Shown here: piece after piece, positions 23,650 to 33,456 of the stretch
Layout: every line of letters starts with the position of its first letter
How positions within the stretch are numbered: position 1 is the first letter of the stretch
Assembly (NCBI GenBank): GCA_021234155.1
Contig: JAJEKV010000003.1
Coordinates: 29,373,166-29,437,165 of the forward strand
Direction: 5' to 3'
Length of the DNA: 64,000 nt
Source of the DNA: Isoetes taiwanensis
Lineage: Eukaryota; Streptophyta; Lycopodiopsida; Isoetales; Isoetaceae
The notes under the pieces: generated by a model
What the model saw: only the letters and a program-made list of their open reading frames with translations
Database searches by the model: none
Told to the model about the DNA's origin: nothing
Made by a program: the position numbers and the translations under genes

Positions 23650-24898
23650 CCTTTCTTTAAGCTCCCTTCTAATGCTTATTGAGTTCCCAAAGTTTAGTGT
23701 AACAGAGAATGCAGTCTGGGCTCTTATGACTGTAGTGGTCGTCTTCAAATTCTCAGTTGGTAAAGAATTGATACCTTAATCTCTGTTCCTTTCCAATTTA
23801 ATCAAGATTATTTTCTGTAATCAAATAAAAACTTCTGGAAAAAATGTATGTTTCCTTCTTCCAGGAGCAACTTTGAGCAAGGAGTTAAACAGAGGGATTG
23901 GAACATTCGTAGCTGGACTTGCTGCATTAGGGGTCTCACATTTAGCCTACCTGCCTTACTGTCTTCTTTGCAGGTTCCATTATCATTAAGTTAGACGTTG
24001 ATGATGAGTTATTGATTTAATGCGAAATAGGAGCGGCAGCAACATTTGCTAGATTTTTATCAAAGATCAAGGAAAGATTTGAATATGGGGTGGTGATGTT
24101 TCTCCTTACATTCAGTTTTATTATCGTATCCAATTGTCGAAATGATGATTCGATCAGCAACGCCATAACTAGGATGTTCACAATCCTAATGGAGTAATTT
24201 GCATATTCATCTGTCCAATTTAGGCTGGGGAAGATCTCCACAACAAGACAGCGCAGAATCTAGACAATCTGGCCAAATCATTGGAAGGTGAATTGGGCAC
24301 TTAAATAATTGTTATAGTTTCTGTGCGACTTGGTGGTTTCTAACAACAGGGTTCTGCAACCTTGAAGATTGTGTAGCTGCATATTTGGAAGGATCTTCCA
24401 CCTCAGCTAGAGATGCCATATATGATCCCATGTACAAAGATTATCAGTCTTTAATCAAGTCTCAAACAGAGGATTCCTTGGTATGTGGCAGATTGGATTG
24501 AAATTTTGATTTTGAATATGTTTTCTTTGCCAATGATGGAAAATTTGTTGGATTTATCAGGCAGGATTTGTGAGATGGGAGCCCCCACATGGAAAGTTCA
24601 GGATGTTTAGGTATCCTTGGAAGGAATATGTTAATGTGGTTACTGCAACTCGGCATTGTGCTTATACCTCCATGGCCATGTGGAAAATTCGAGGCAGATT
24701 GATTTGGGCGGTCGAAAATATTCAAGCTACCCAACAGATCTGAGCATGGTAAATGACTGTTTAAATTTGTAGAACACAATCCAACCAGACAAAAGCCACA
24801 GAACCAAAGCTTTTCGCATGACAAAGAGACGTAGCTTGGCCCGAGATGTAGCTTCCCTCATTGCAAGGCTCTGGCAACAGTGCAAATTGGAGGAAATG
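23650..24898 (+). pseudogene. Aluminium-activated malate transporter (ALMT) gene fragment, six exon-like blocks
   Basis: Exon 1 (to 23759) ends with AVWALMTVVVVFKFSV, and exon 2 (23865-23973) continues GATLSKELNRGIGTFVAG; these are ALMT transmembrane signatures. Exon 3 (24031-24287) has GAAATFARF...FEYGVVMFLLTFSFI and then AGEDLHNKTAQNLDNLAKSL. Exon 4 (24350-24480) is the variable cytosolic region. Exon 5 (24561-24748) has FVRWEPPHGKFRMFRYPWK, the WEP-containing region. Exon 6 (24773-24898) is a helical C-terminal piece. The introns have usable GT-AG ends. A frameshift near 24190 and a TAG near 24222 in place of the Trp before AGEDLH inactivate it. The 5' and 3' coding ends are missing. ALMTs are anion (malate) channels of the plasma membrane or tonoplast. 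It lies within the inferred 13-kb Helitron in the same orientation. Confidence 0.85.
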
Positions 24899-24899
24899 G

Positions 24900-26450
24900 T
24901 ATGAATCACATGCAGCACATCTGGGATAATCTGGCAAACGAAGAGACCTTGCTAGAGAAGAGACCCAACTTGAATTTTTGTTCCAGTTGGGCAGTTCCAT
25001 GATCAAAATTCATAGTAGATTCAAGCAAAATCCGGTTTTTGCATATTGGGCAGTGGGATTGCAGCTTCATATAGAATAGAATAGATTATGCAAATATGCA
25101 ATATGCAAATGCTCCATTTGTAGAGGCTCTGTTGCAATATGCAAATGTTAGGCCGTTGTTTTTAACGGGTTGAATAATTTAGTCCTGCCACCAAAAGTTC
25201 GATGCATAGGTACGTGATATATTTTTGAATATTTGCTTGCCAAAATTGTAAGACAGAATAAAACTGGGCCATTCAAAGACCTGGTAAAAATAGGCTCTAA
25301 TATCTTAGGCTAGAGGCTATCAGACATAAATGAGTAGTTGGTCTTCAACAGGGTCTTGGAAGCAGAGACAAAGCTTTTTGTTATGCCAAAAACTCTATGG
25401 ATCAAGCATTTCTATGTAGCGATTGAATGGGAGTCACTCGATGTGAGTCACTATGCATTGATTTTTTACCTGATGTTTTAAGGTATTACTAATTTACTAT
25501 AGATTTTCTTAACTTGCTAATTGGTATTTCCTTGCCCCTTGACTATTGCTATTCCCATGGCCTCTTATGCGTAAAAATCACAATTTAGATGATTCATCAA
25601 TATGTGATAAAGGACATTCATCAATCTATATCAATTGGAGCAATACGATGTACCAACAAAAAACCCAACACAACAAAAAAATCCTACTAGGAAGGCTATA
25701 CAAGTGAGTTGGAAGTATTGAATTGTAGGTGGCAAGGGCTATGGCAAAGGGGGGTGGAAAGAATCAAAGCTTCGGGGCAAGGCATTGAAGGAGGTAAAAA
25801 AATGGGAGGTAAAAAAATTAGAAAATCATCATTTGAATGGGCCTAGTGAGGTTCTTCTCTCTAGCTATGAAAGCGATCAACAGTCAAATACTACAGGACA
25901 TCCCACTCCGTTGCATTGCGTTTGCTTTACCACTCTCGGTTAATAGGTTAAAAATATATAAAATAATTTCGAAAACAACTAGCAACAATTTGTTAGACTT
26001 TGGACAAAGAGTTTGTATTTGATTAGAGTTTTAACATTCTTCTAAATATTCTGGCAGGCAAATACGGAAGTTAAGATTTTAAGATTAAACATAATTTTCG
26101 CATGTTCAGAAATAAGATCTTTTTGAATTTAACAGAAAACCTTTTGCAGCAAGGCCGTCGTGATAAATTTCTTTAAGTAAAAATCCTGTGTATTCTTAAA
26201 CTGATTATTAGCTATAATTCAAATCTATAAGCAAGTCAATGTAGAGAAATGTTTGCTTGGATGTCCATGAATATCCTTATGCACTGACTCGCTTCCTCAA
26301 ATGCAGGGGAGTCGGGAAAGAGAAATGTTCGCGGCGGCCTTGGCCGCCGCGATAAATTTCTTGTACATTTAAATATTTAATTGTATTTCAATGTCCTTTT
26401 CCACTACAACTACCCTTCATTAATTTAGCAGCTATTAGCAGTGTTGCAAA
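24900..26450. other. No supported gene
   Basis: AT-rich. A GGCCGTCGTGATAAATTTCTT segment at about 26150-26172 resembles 26343-26363. No coding region is supported. Confidence 0.5.
26329..26352. repeat. GC-rich palindrome in AT-rich DNA
   Basis: CGCGGCGGCC-TT-GGCCGCCGCG: two 10-base arms that are exact reverse complements around TT. It is followed by GATAAATTTCTTGTA, which also follows the same GGCCGCCGCG arm in a minus-strand copy near 54055-54070. Confidence 0.85.
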
Positions 26451-26454
26451 ATAT

Positions 26455-26530
26455 ATCATCATATAGAGAAGGAAATAGATAAATTTGTTAGATCATCATA
26501 TAGAGAAGGAAATAGATAAATTTGTTAGAT
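26455..26530. repeat. 37-bp tandem duplication
   Basis: ATCATCATATAGAGAAGG starts copies at 26455 and 26492; a shorter third partial unit (GGGAAATAGGTAAATTTG) follows to 26555. Confidence 0.9.
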
Positions 26531-26674
26531 TGGGAAATAGGTAAATTTGTTAGATCGTATGAAAAGAAAGGGTGGAATGATGTGTGATGTGGATAAAAAG
26601 GCTTCTTCTTAAAGAACTTTCTCTCTAAAGTCCATTGCCTTTTTAACCTTTTCACCTACTGCCTTTTTCTACCC

Positions 26675-26745
26675 CTTATATACGACCTCCAAGCCTTATA
26701 TTTGCAGAGGATCTAGGTCCTAGCTATATCTTAGGCCAAAGATGG
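26675..26745 (+). promoter_or_regulatory. TATA-like promoter region
   Basis: CCTTATATACGACC near 26677 follows a pyrimidine-rich stretch and precedes an ATG at 26742, with usual plant spacing for a TATA box and a short leader. This is inference from position and composition only. Confidence 0.35.
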
Positions 26746-26871
26746 AAGACAATAATGAACACAACTTAGGTACCAAAAATCTTGGCATCATTATCAACCC
26801 TAAGGGTAAGACATATTTTCTGTTGCATCCAAGAAAATGTATCAATTTAACATCATGCTTTTGTTTTACAG

Positions 26872-27400
26872 ATGCCTACAAAAAATGATATAGACAATGT
26901 GCTCCAACACATTGCTCAATTGGAGCAATCAATCGATGATTTACATGGTTCAATGACATCATTCGATGCGAACTTAGATGAATGCCCAGACATCACCCTC
27001 CCACAATTGAATGCATTTCACGCTATACTTTGCCAACATCTAAATGGACGAATCCAAATGCATATTCTTGGCCCCCGTTCATTTTTATCCTTTGTACAAA
27101 ATTACGAGAAAAGAAAAGCCAAGATATACATCACAAACAACGAAATTCATACAACAAAATACATAGCAAAACTTGAGTTATTTATCAACAATCTATAGGT
27201 CCGTAGGATTGCATATTGGACAATGTATGTCATGTTGTCCTATCACACTGAAGAAGATGAACAACTGGAGACTGAAGAGCAACAAGCACAAAACCAGGAG
27301 AGTGATGACCAACATATGCGGAGCCAACATCTAGGATTCGATCAAGACTTGGTAGAGATACTCGAAGAATGCACCTTGGAACTCCTCGCCACCTCATAGA
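26872..27400 (+). pseudogene. Hypothetical helical/acidic protein, one internal TAG
   Basis: From ATG 26872 (MPTKNDIDNVLQHIAQL) 108 codons run to a TAG at 27196-27198. The same frame then continues for about 66 codons (VRRIAYWTMYV, then an acidic Q/E-rich run EEDEQLETEEQQAQNQ) to TAG 27398-27400. The protein would be hydrophilic and helical with an acidic tail. I recognise no family. A separate short exon (ATG 26742, donor GTAAG at 26806) lies upstream, but splicing it to the acceptor just before 26872 gives a quick stop, so I do not join them. Confidence 0.45.
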
Positions 27401-27639
27401 GACTTTGACTATAACCTCACCTCAAACCTGCTTAGATTAACATTTTACTTCCACTCAAAATTGCTAAGAACAAGCATCACAATGTTCTACTCAAAGCTCT
27501 GAGAGATACCGATGCAAAACCATCTAACATGAAGGAGATAGGCTTCTTAAACGTTCTTAAACCTTTGGAAAGTTTTCGTTATAATAAATAGGTACAAATG
27601 TTGAATTATACTGCACGCTTTTCTCATTGTGGCTAAAAT

Positions 27640-27690
27640 ATTTACAGCCTCCCAAAGTATGCCCAGCAACGCTGGGCACCATTACTAGTT
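27640..27690 (+). other. Helitron 3' stem-loop and CTAG terminus
   Basis: GCCCAGC-AAC-GCTGGGC at 27661-27677, ACCATTA, then CTAG 27685-27688 and T. It is nearly identical to the minus-strand end at 15431. Confidence 0.85.
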
Positions 27691-28239
27691 TATAATATAA
27701 GATAATGTTACTTTTTGAGTGGTTGTAGTGAATAACTACGGCTAGTTACACAATGTAGTTCTTAGTGATGGTTTATTGTTTTGGTTTGTCCCCATGGCTT
27801 TCAATTCTAGTTAGTCCATTCACTTTTACACCATAATATTTTTAAGTATGTAATCCATGGTAATTTTCAGTAAGTTGTCTACATTTTTTTTTTCCTTCTT
27901 ATGTAGGGTGGGGTTGCCCGCTTCCGCGGAAGTACCATACCCTGGTACCAAAGATCCCTTTCCTCGTTGTCTCATTCCCCCTCCCAACGTGCGGCAAGTG
28001 TCGCTCGTTTGTCATACCTGAACCCACGGTGCCCCGTACCAGGGACCCATCCTTCGCACCAGAATACCCTCCACCATGGCCATCCCGAGGCATGATTCAA
28101 TGCCGGGGGCTGGAATTGGCGGGCTAATTCCAGCCATAATCGCCTCGAACGAGATGGATTATCAAGATTACCTAGCTATCTCGAGCAATTCCATTAACAA
28201 TTCCTCAATCCGGCCAAGAATCAAGTCCGTCCCCTATTT

Positions 28240-29470
28240 TTGCTGCACACTGGAGCGATGGTGTCGACTAGGGCCCGACCACAGATCCATGCCACAGTTC
28301 TAAGCAGTGGCAGACCAATGGCATCGGCTAGCAAACGGGTTTGTGCGCCGAAAGCCAAGAAGAAAGGGGTAGCAGGTAGCGGATCTACACCTGCAATGCC
28401 AAGGAGACCAACAAAGCGAGGGCAATGGACGGAGGAAGAGATGTCGACCATACTTGACGAGGTAAGTGAAAATGGAATTTCAATTAGAGAGGCATCTAGA
28501 CGGCCAGGCATACCAGAGTCGTCCATCAGGGATTGGCTGTATGGGCGGATTTCCAAGGAGAATGCAAGGCATCCCCAGATCCTGACACCAGCCCAAGAGA
28601 AGGAATTAGTTGATTGGGCAATAGGCAGGGCAGAGTAGGGAATGGGTGTGACTCTGGCTGCTGTAAAGGAACGTGCAGCTGAGATGGCAAGGGAGGGTAA
28701 TTCTGCCTTTGATGGTGTGCCAGGGAGCAAATGGTGGAAACTTTTCAAGCAAAGGCGCCCTGAGATCTCCCTTAGGAGTGCCGAAATATTGGAGGTTTGA
28801 AAGAAGTGTTTACCCCCTCGAGAATTTGGAATGCAGACGAGACAAGGATCCAAGCTGGGAAAGTAAAGGGTTTGAGGATAATTGCCAGGAAAGGGGAGAA
28901 TACGGTTTGCGAGCTAGTGATGAATACAAGGGAATGGGTAACTATTCTAGTGTGTGTTAATGCAGAAGGGTTCAGGCTTCCTAATCCTTATATTTTCAAG
29001 GGTACAAGGATGAGGCAAGACAACATAGCAAGGTGTGAAGAGGGAGCAATTCAGCCAGTGCAACAATCAGCTTGGATGACCACTGAATTGTTCAAGTCAT
29101 GGCTATCTCATTTTCAGTCTAGAGTCTGTGGAGGGGTATCACTTGATCGACCTCATCTCATACTGTTGGATGGCCATGGTAGCCATGTGGAACTAAATGT
29201 CATCCTTGCTACCAAAGAGATGGGCATACATTTTGCCCTACTACACTCACACAACATAGGCTACAACCACTAGATGTATCTTGCTTTGCACCATTCAAAG
29301 ATGCATTCAAAAGACTAAGGGCAAACTATATGGTGAGGAAGGGTTGGGACTGAACCAAAGAGGGAAGACATAGTTGAACTAATTTTCGAGGCCATTGCAG
29401 CTGGTCTAACAGTCTCCAACATAAAGGCTGGTTTCATGGCAACTGGAATATGACGATTTAACCCAACAAA
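28240..29470 (+). pseudogene. pogo-type transposase (psq HTH, CENP-B-like HTH, DDE_1), broken
   Basis: ATG 28240 opens a basic N-terminus (CAPKAKKKGV). A psq-type HTH follows, GQWTEEEMSTILDEV...SIREASRRPGIPESSIRDW (about 28424-28540), then a CENP-B-like half (LTPAQEKELVDWAI). A TAG at 28636-28638 interrupts the frame, which resumes with KERAAEMAREGN and GSKWWKLFKQRRPEISLR. After a frameshift near 28797 comes the DDE_1 core: IWNADET (first D, about 28835), LLDGHGSH (second D, about 29168), and, after another shift, LQPLDVSCFAPFK (third D, about 29275). More shifts and stops follow near 29350. The family cuts and pastes at TA sites. All three acidic positions survive, so the breaks may be fairly recent. 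Confidence 0.88.
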
Positions 29471-29471
29471 G

Positions 29472-30191
29472 GTGGTTCCTGGAAGGGAAGGATCAAGGTT
29501 TGCAAGGGAAGATGTGTATATGCCAGTACCACCCATTGGAAAACCATCAAATGAGGTTGTAGATGAACATGAGAATGTTGTACCTAATGTCTTGCATGAA
29601 ACATTGGAGCAATTCGAGGACTGTGTGCAGGGCATGGATATGGAAACTAATGTTGTAGAGGGTTACAACATGCAAGAAGTGGATCTACAATGGGAAGAGC
29701 ATGTCCAGGCATCACATGAACATGTTGGTGCTACACATGGGACCATGCAACAGGTCCTCCTACATCAAGGTGTAGGAAATGATTGTGGCCAAACTTCACA
29801 TATCCAAGCAGATCCAAGTACACAAGGGACATCCTCGAGAAGGAGGGGCATTGCTCCTAATCTGCATGGCAGAGTTCATATAAGCAGTGATGGCTTAAGC
29901 CAAGCTCTTGCAGTAGAGAAGACAAGAAGGCAAGAGGCTGAAAGGCTTAAGAGGGAGCAGGTAGCCCTCAAGAAGATTGAGGCAGCAAAGAGGATGGCAG
30001 AGAAAAAGGAGGCCAGCAGAACGGCTGCTGCAAACAGGGCAGAAAGGGAGAGTAGAAAGCACGCAGAGGCCTTGTATGAGGCCTCCACTACGAGGCTAAG
30101 GGATTTCATGTATCCAGCTGGCCAATCAAGAGTTCAGAATGTATTTGATTGGCAGAGACCATTGAACGAGGCTGCAAAGCAAAGGGGCTGA
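29472..30191 (+). CDS. pogo element C-terminal/second frame with coiled coil
   Basis: An uninterrupted 239-codon plus-strand frame begins with VPGREGSRFAREDVYMP, which continues the transposase C-terminus in another frame. It then runs through an acidic middle into a strongly charged helix rich in E, K, A and R (about 29905-30075; LKREQVALKKIEAAKRMAEKK), and ends with RLRDFMYPAGQ. The pattern predicts a coiled coil. It was probably part of one spliced or read-through transposase polypeptide; I see no start context that decides for a separate protein. Confidence 0.55.
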   Translation: MVPGREGSRFAREDVYMPVPPIGKPSNEVVDEHENVVPNVLHETLEQFEDCVQGMDMETNVVEGYNMQEVDLQWEEHVQASHEHVGATHGTMQQVLLHQGVGNDCGQTSHIQADPSTQGTSSRRRGIAPNLHGRVHISSDGLSQALAVEKTRRQEAERLKREQVALKKIEAAKRMAEKKEASRTAAANRAERESRKHAEALYEASTTRLRDFMYPAGQSRVQNVFDWQRPLNEAAKQRG

Positions 30192-30911
30192 CAGTTAGGC
30201 TTGGGTTGAAAGGCAGACAGGGTTTAAGTCCTACTCATTGCAGTGCACCTAGACCTAATGTGGATGAAGATAATTCTGAGGCCTATGTTCCAAGCAGCCA
30301 ACCAAACAACCTACTAGAGACACAAGATGTGGAGTGCAGTCTCGAAGACACTCACTTAGGTGAGGGAGACGAGGTCAACCCCCAGTCAATAAGCATAGAA
30401 GGGTGTATTCCTTTGGTCAGACCTGCAGTAAACAAGATAAGCAACATTAGGAGCCCCTTGAAGAGATGGGATCTTGCCAGCAGTCAAAGACAATTCAGCC
30501 CCCTTGCATGCTCCTTGAGGATGGACACACAACGTTGGATTAACTATGTTGCAGCCAAGACAGGGCCAGGAAATGAAGGTGTGCCTGCAATTGACAAGGC
30601 CAGGCACATTAGGGAGATGGCTGAAAAAGGTGTAGATGCCCAAGCCCTTGCAATAGCACCTAGCATGGACGAGGGTTTCTTCAGGGTTTGGAGAGCAGAC
30701 ATGGAAGATGTATACATTTTTTTTATATACAATTCATTCAATATAGCATTTGGTAACACCTCTGTCTATGCAGGTCCAAGAGGCTACACCAACGATAAGA
30801 TATAACATCTGCTGGCCTGTGATTGGGATGGACAGAACCATGTGCTTTATTACTAAATCTTATCAATTAATGCAGGATGATTATGACTCGGACGAGACAG
30901 TAGAAGAATAG
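30149..30911 (+). CDS. pogo element downstream frame, spliced, function unknown
   Basis: A second open frame overlaps the end of the coiled-coil frame and runs to about 30708 (…MDTQRWINYVAAKTG, AIDKARHIREMAEKGVDA, FFRVWRADMED). A donor after GAAGAT (GTATAC, 30709) and an acceptor before GATGATTATGACTC (about 30875) would add DDYDSDETVEE and a stop at 30909-30911. It has no recognised domain. The acidic last exon and small internal introns suggest a genuine gene, and its place inside the TIRs makes it an accessory gene of the transposon. Confidence 0.5.
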
Positions 30912-31260
30912 AAGATATACTTAATGGCCAAAGAAGCCATGATAGAAAGATAAGGACAAAACTGTTTGTGTTATCAAATTTTGTAATGTAATAACATATT
31001 TCATTCAAAGTGCCTCTCGGGCAATTACATTGTTGCTTTCCTAAAATGCCTTTACAAAACACTCTTGCAAAATGGCCTCTTTCAAAATACAACAAAATAT
31101 GAATAAAAAAACTCAAAAGGAAGTAGATATGGCATATAAAAACATACAAGGGCATATAAAAACATGGCAGGTTTTTAAAGGGTCGTCCATTTAGCCAAGC
31201 AGCATCAGCCTAGCTCAGGTCTCCAGATTGACAGGACTTTCAAACTTTACATTGTCCCCC

Positions 31261-31521
31261 TCAGCCACCGTCACCTTTTGCATGCTGGGTCTGATCAGAG
31301 ATCTCAAGTGTGACCACCACATTGAGGTTGGATCCGGCGGCAACAGAGATTTCCTCCTAATTAACAAGGCAGTTCTTTAAAGTGAAGGAGCCAAGCTCAT
31401 CTGTCTGCACAGACGCATCAGACTAACGGGGCTCCCTCTTCTTTGACGGAGAGGGTATTGTAGGCAGCTTGCGGTAACCACCTCCTGTAATGCCTTGGCC
31501 ACGCCTCCATTGCCCTTCCAT
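31261..31521 (-). pseudogene. Convergent accessory gene of the pogo element, two internal TAGs
   Basis: ATG 31521 opens an 86-codon frame to TGA 31263-31261, interrupted only by TAG at 31425-31423 and 31359-31357. Readable parts are GQWRRGQGITGGGYRKL, SDASVQTDELGSFTLKN and EEISVAAGSNLNVVVTLEI. Upstream on the same strand is a TATA box (GGCTATAAAAAG, about 31705-31720). A likely leader intron has donor GGTAATGTTTGC near 31600 and acceptor CTCCTTCTAG near 31535. I do not recognise the protein. Both stops could come from CAG codons by C-to-T change. Confidence 0.5.
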
Positions 31522-31699
31522 GGTGCTGTATACTAGAAGGAGATGAATTAGATAAACTAAACCCTACAACCACAGTCTCTACGAAGAGCAAACATTACCC
31601 TTGAGCTCGGTATTGATTAGATGCAGGAATGCTGGGCGATGAGCAAGCTGGAACGAGGTGCTAGCCGGAATGAGGTGCTGGGATATCAAGTGAAAGAAA

Positions 31700-31722
31700 G
31701 CGCACTACTTTTTATAGCCAAA
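31700..31722 (-). promoter_or_regulatory. TATA box for the minus-strand accessory gene
   Basis: Minus-strand GGCTATAAAAAGTAG matches the plant TATA consensus. It lies about 190 bases before the ATG at 31521, leaving room for a leader with a small intron. Confidence 0.45.
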
Positions 31723-31759
31723 TTTGGCATGATGAGGGCTCTGCCAATTTGTGCGAGGC

Positions 31760-33222
31760 ACTGGAATCTATAAGCCTCTCAAATCTTGCGGAGCAGTCCG
31801 GGTTGGGGGTAGGTCGAATGCCTGAAGGAGAGAATTGTTTGGCAAAAGCTCAAAAAAGGGCCAGAAATGGTAGCGAATGATGGTCCCTGTACCCTCATTC
31901 AGTGGACAGTTGGGCCATGATGGCCATTTCGGGTTGCGCGACCCCGAGCACGGCATGAGGCCGCCAGTAGGCGAAGGGACGTGAGCGGGAGCCTTGGATC
32001 GCGAAATAGGCTTACGCATGTGGCGTTACTAGGTTTCTATAATTGCGAAGGCTGGAACATGCCAGCACGATACATGGCTACCTAGGTAGCGATAGGAGGC
32101 CTTTGGGGGGCAAGAAAGTAGGCTACGACTATGGCGTGAGAGGCAAGGTGTATGGCGATGGAGGCACTTACACCCCTCCACTTTGGAGGCCCATAACGTT
32201 CTAGCCACAGATTATTTAATGGCAGTTTCTTGACAAGCAAATGGCATATCTGATTAGGTATCCAATGACACCTGGATTGAATCAATTTGACCAATTTTTG
32301 ACAAGTTAACGGGTTCACGCCTCTTAAGTGCGCGGAACATGGCAACCCCACTCTAATTTAGTTTGCTATTTTTGTTAGGGTTCCTGAGCTGCAATTTAGA
32401 GAAGCTTGCAATCAACTCGTGTCCTTTTATTTAAATCAGATAATCTCAGTGATCTTTCAGTCAATCAGATAATCTCACATGTCCTACCATAAGTTAGAAA
32501 ATCTCAGCAATGAAGGGCCGCAATATAAGGGAACTTGAAAACAACACCCGTCATTGCATTCAAAATTCAAATTAGTGATATATCTGCGCTTCTAAGATTG
32601 GATTTGGTGTGCAGCGAACTGGACCCTCTGGATGATTGAATCTCCTACTGCCAGATATATAGACTTATTGGAACGCTGACTTATTGGATAACTACTTTGT
32701 TCGATTTGCAAATCTAGCCAATTAATGCTTTGGCTGCCTATTCGAGATTGATCGTCTTCGTTCTTCATGTGGTTGGCATGTGGCGCCAAACGTGGCTATT
32801 GTAGCAACGCTGCAAATCCTGCAAATCCAGCCTCTGTTCAGTCCGGTGCTTTATAAATAGCATGAATTAGCAGCTCTAGATGTCCGCAATCTGACAAAAT
32901 TTGAAAAAGGTATGTTTACTCAATCTTTATTCTGCGTCCATTTATATTTGGAGGAATTGGAACTTTTGATCAGACTGTCCAATTCATGGCTAAATATTGG
33001 TAGCAATCAGACCCAATACTTTGGATACTAGCAAACACATCTCTACTTCTACAACGATTCCCAAGATGCAATCCCCCTTTCATAGTAGCAATTCTGGCCA
33101 AATTCGACTCATCCAGATGTTGAGTTTTTAGAGGGGAATTTCCCTCTACAATATCAGCAAACCCAAGAAATTATTTCTCTATTTTTTCATCTCCAATTTC
33201 TGATTTACTCTAGCATCTAGGA
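31760..33222. other. pogo right flank and following spacer, no supported gene
   Basis: GC-richer sequence to 32353 belongs to the pogo right arm. From 32356 to 33222 the DNA is AT-rich with no coding signal that I can support. Confidence 0.5.
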
Positions 33223-33342
33223 TCTTATATTATAATGTTATGTAATGGATCACGTCCTAGATCTAATGGCCCACATCGTTTGGCATAGATCCGAGGGCTA
33301 AGATTTAGTCCATGGTTTAGGTTTTTTTTTTCGTTCCTCTCT

Positions 33343-33389
33343 TATGGCGGCCGCCCGATGGTTTCAGGTCTCTCCCTTAGCTATGGCTG
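33343..33389 (+). repeat. 47-bp direct repeat, copy 1
   Basis: GGCGGCCGCCCGATGG through CTTAGCTATGGCTGA is found again at 36830-36876, followed by different sequence. Both copies lie within the inferred Helitron. The motif starts with the palindrome GGCGGCCGCC. Confidence 0.9.
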
Positions 33390-33456
33390 AGGGTGCCTCC
33401 CCATTAGGACGGGAACTCAGTTTCCACGTCAGCATAACCGAGTTCCAGTCGAAGAA

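Larger units (their letters stand above)
14666..27688 (+). mobile_element. Helitron (inferred full span), carries ALMT fragment and nested elements
   Basis: The 5' end after A14665 reads TCCTATATTATAAAGTT. The 3' end reads GCCCAGC-AAC-GCTGGGC, then ACCATTA and CTAG (27685-27688), followed by T27689. These are the Helitron signatures: 5' TC, a stem-loop 7 bases before a CTRR terminus, and insertion between A and T without duplication. The span contains a minus-strand Helitron, a LINE, and an exon-intron ALMT gene fragment. I found no Rep/helicase, so it is non-autonomous. The ends are seen directly; that these two ends belong to one element is inferred from the lack of another plus-strand 5' end between them. 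Confidence 0.6.
27906..32353 (+). mobile_element. pogo-type DNA transposon with TIRs and TA target sites
   Basis: The left end starts after TA (27904-27905) as GGGTGGGGTTGCC..CTTCCGCG. The right end, read inward on the minus strand from 32353, is GAGTGGGGTTGCC..GTTCCGCG, and TA follows (32354-32355). About 19 of 24 terminal bases match, and the TA duplication is what Tc1/mariner/pogo transposases make. Inside are a psq-HTH/DDE transposase (broken), a second plus-strand frame with a coiled coil, and a convergent minus-strand gene. At 4.45 kb it is long for the group. Confidence 0.85.

Noticed and set aside
26742-26900. Two-exon gene joining ATG 26742 to the 26872 frame
   Set aside because: The GT donor at 26806 and the AG acceptor before 26872 give a phase that hits a stop after five codons.
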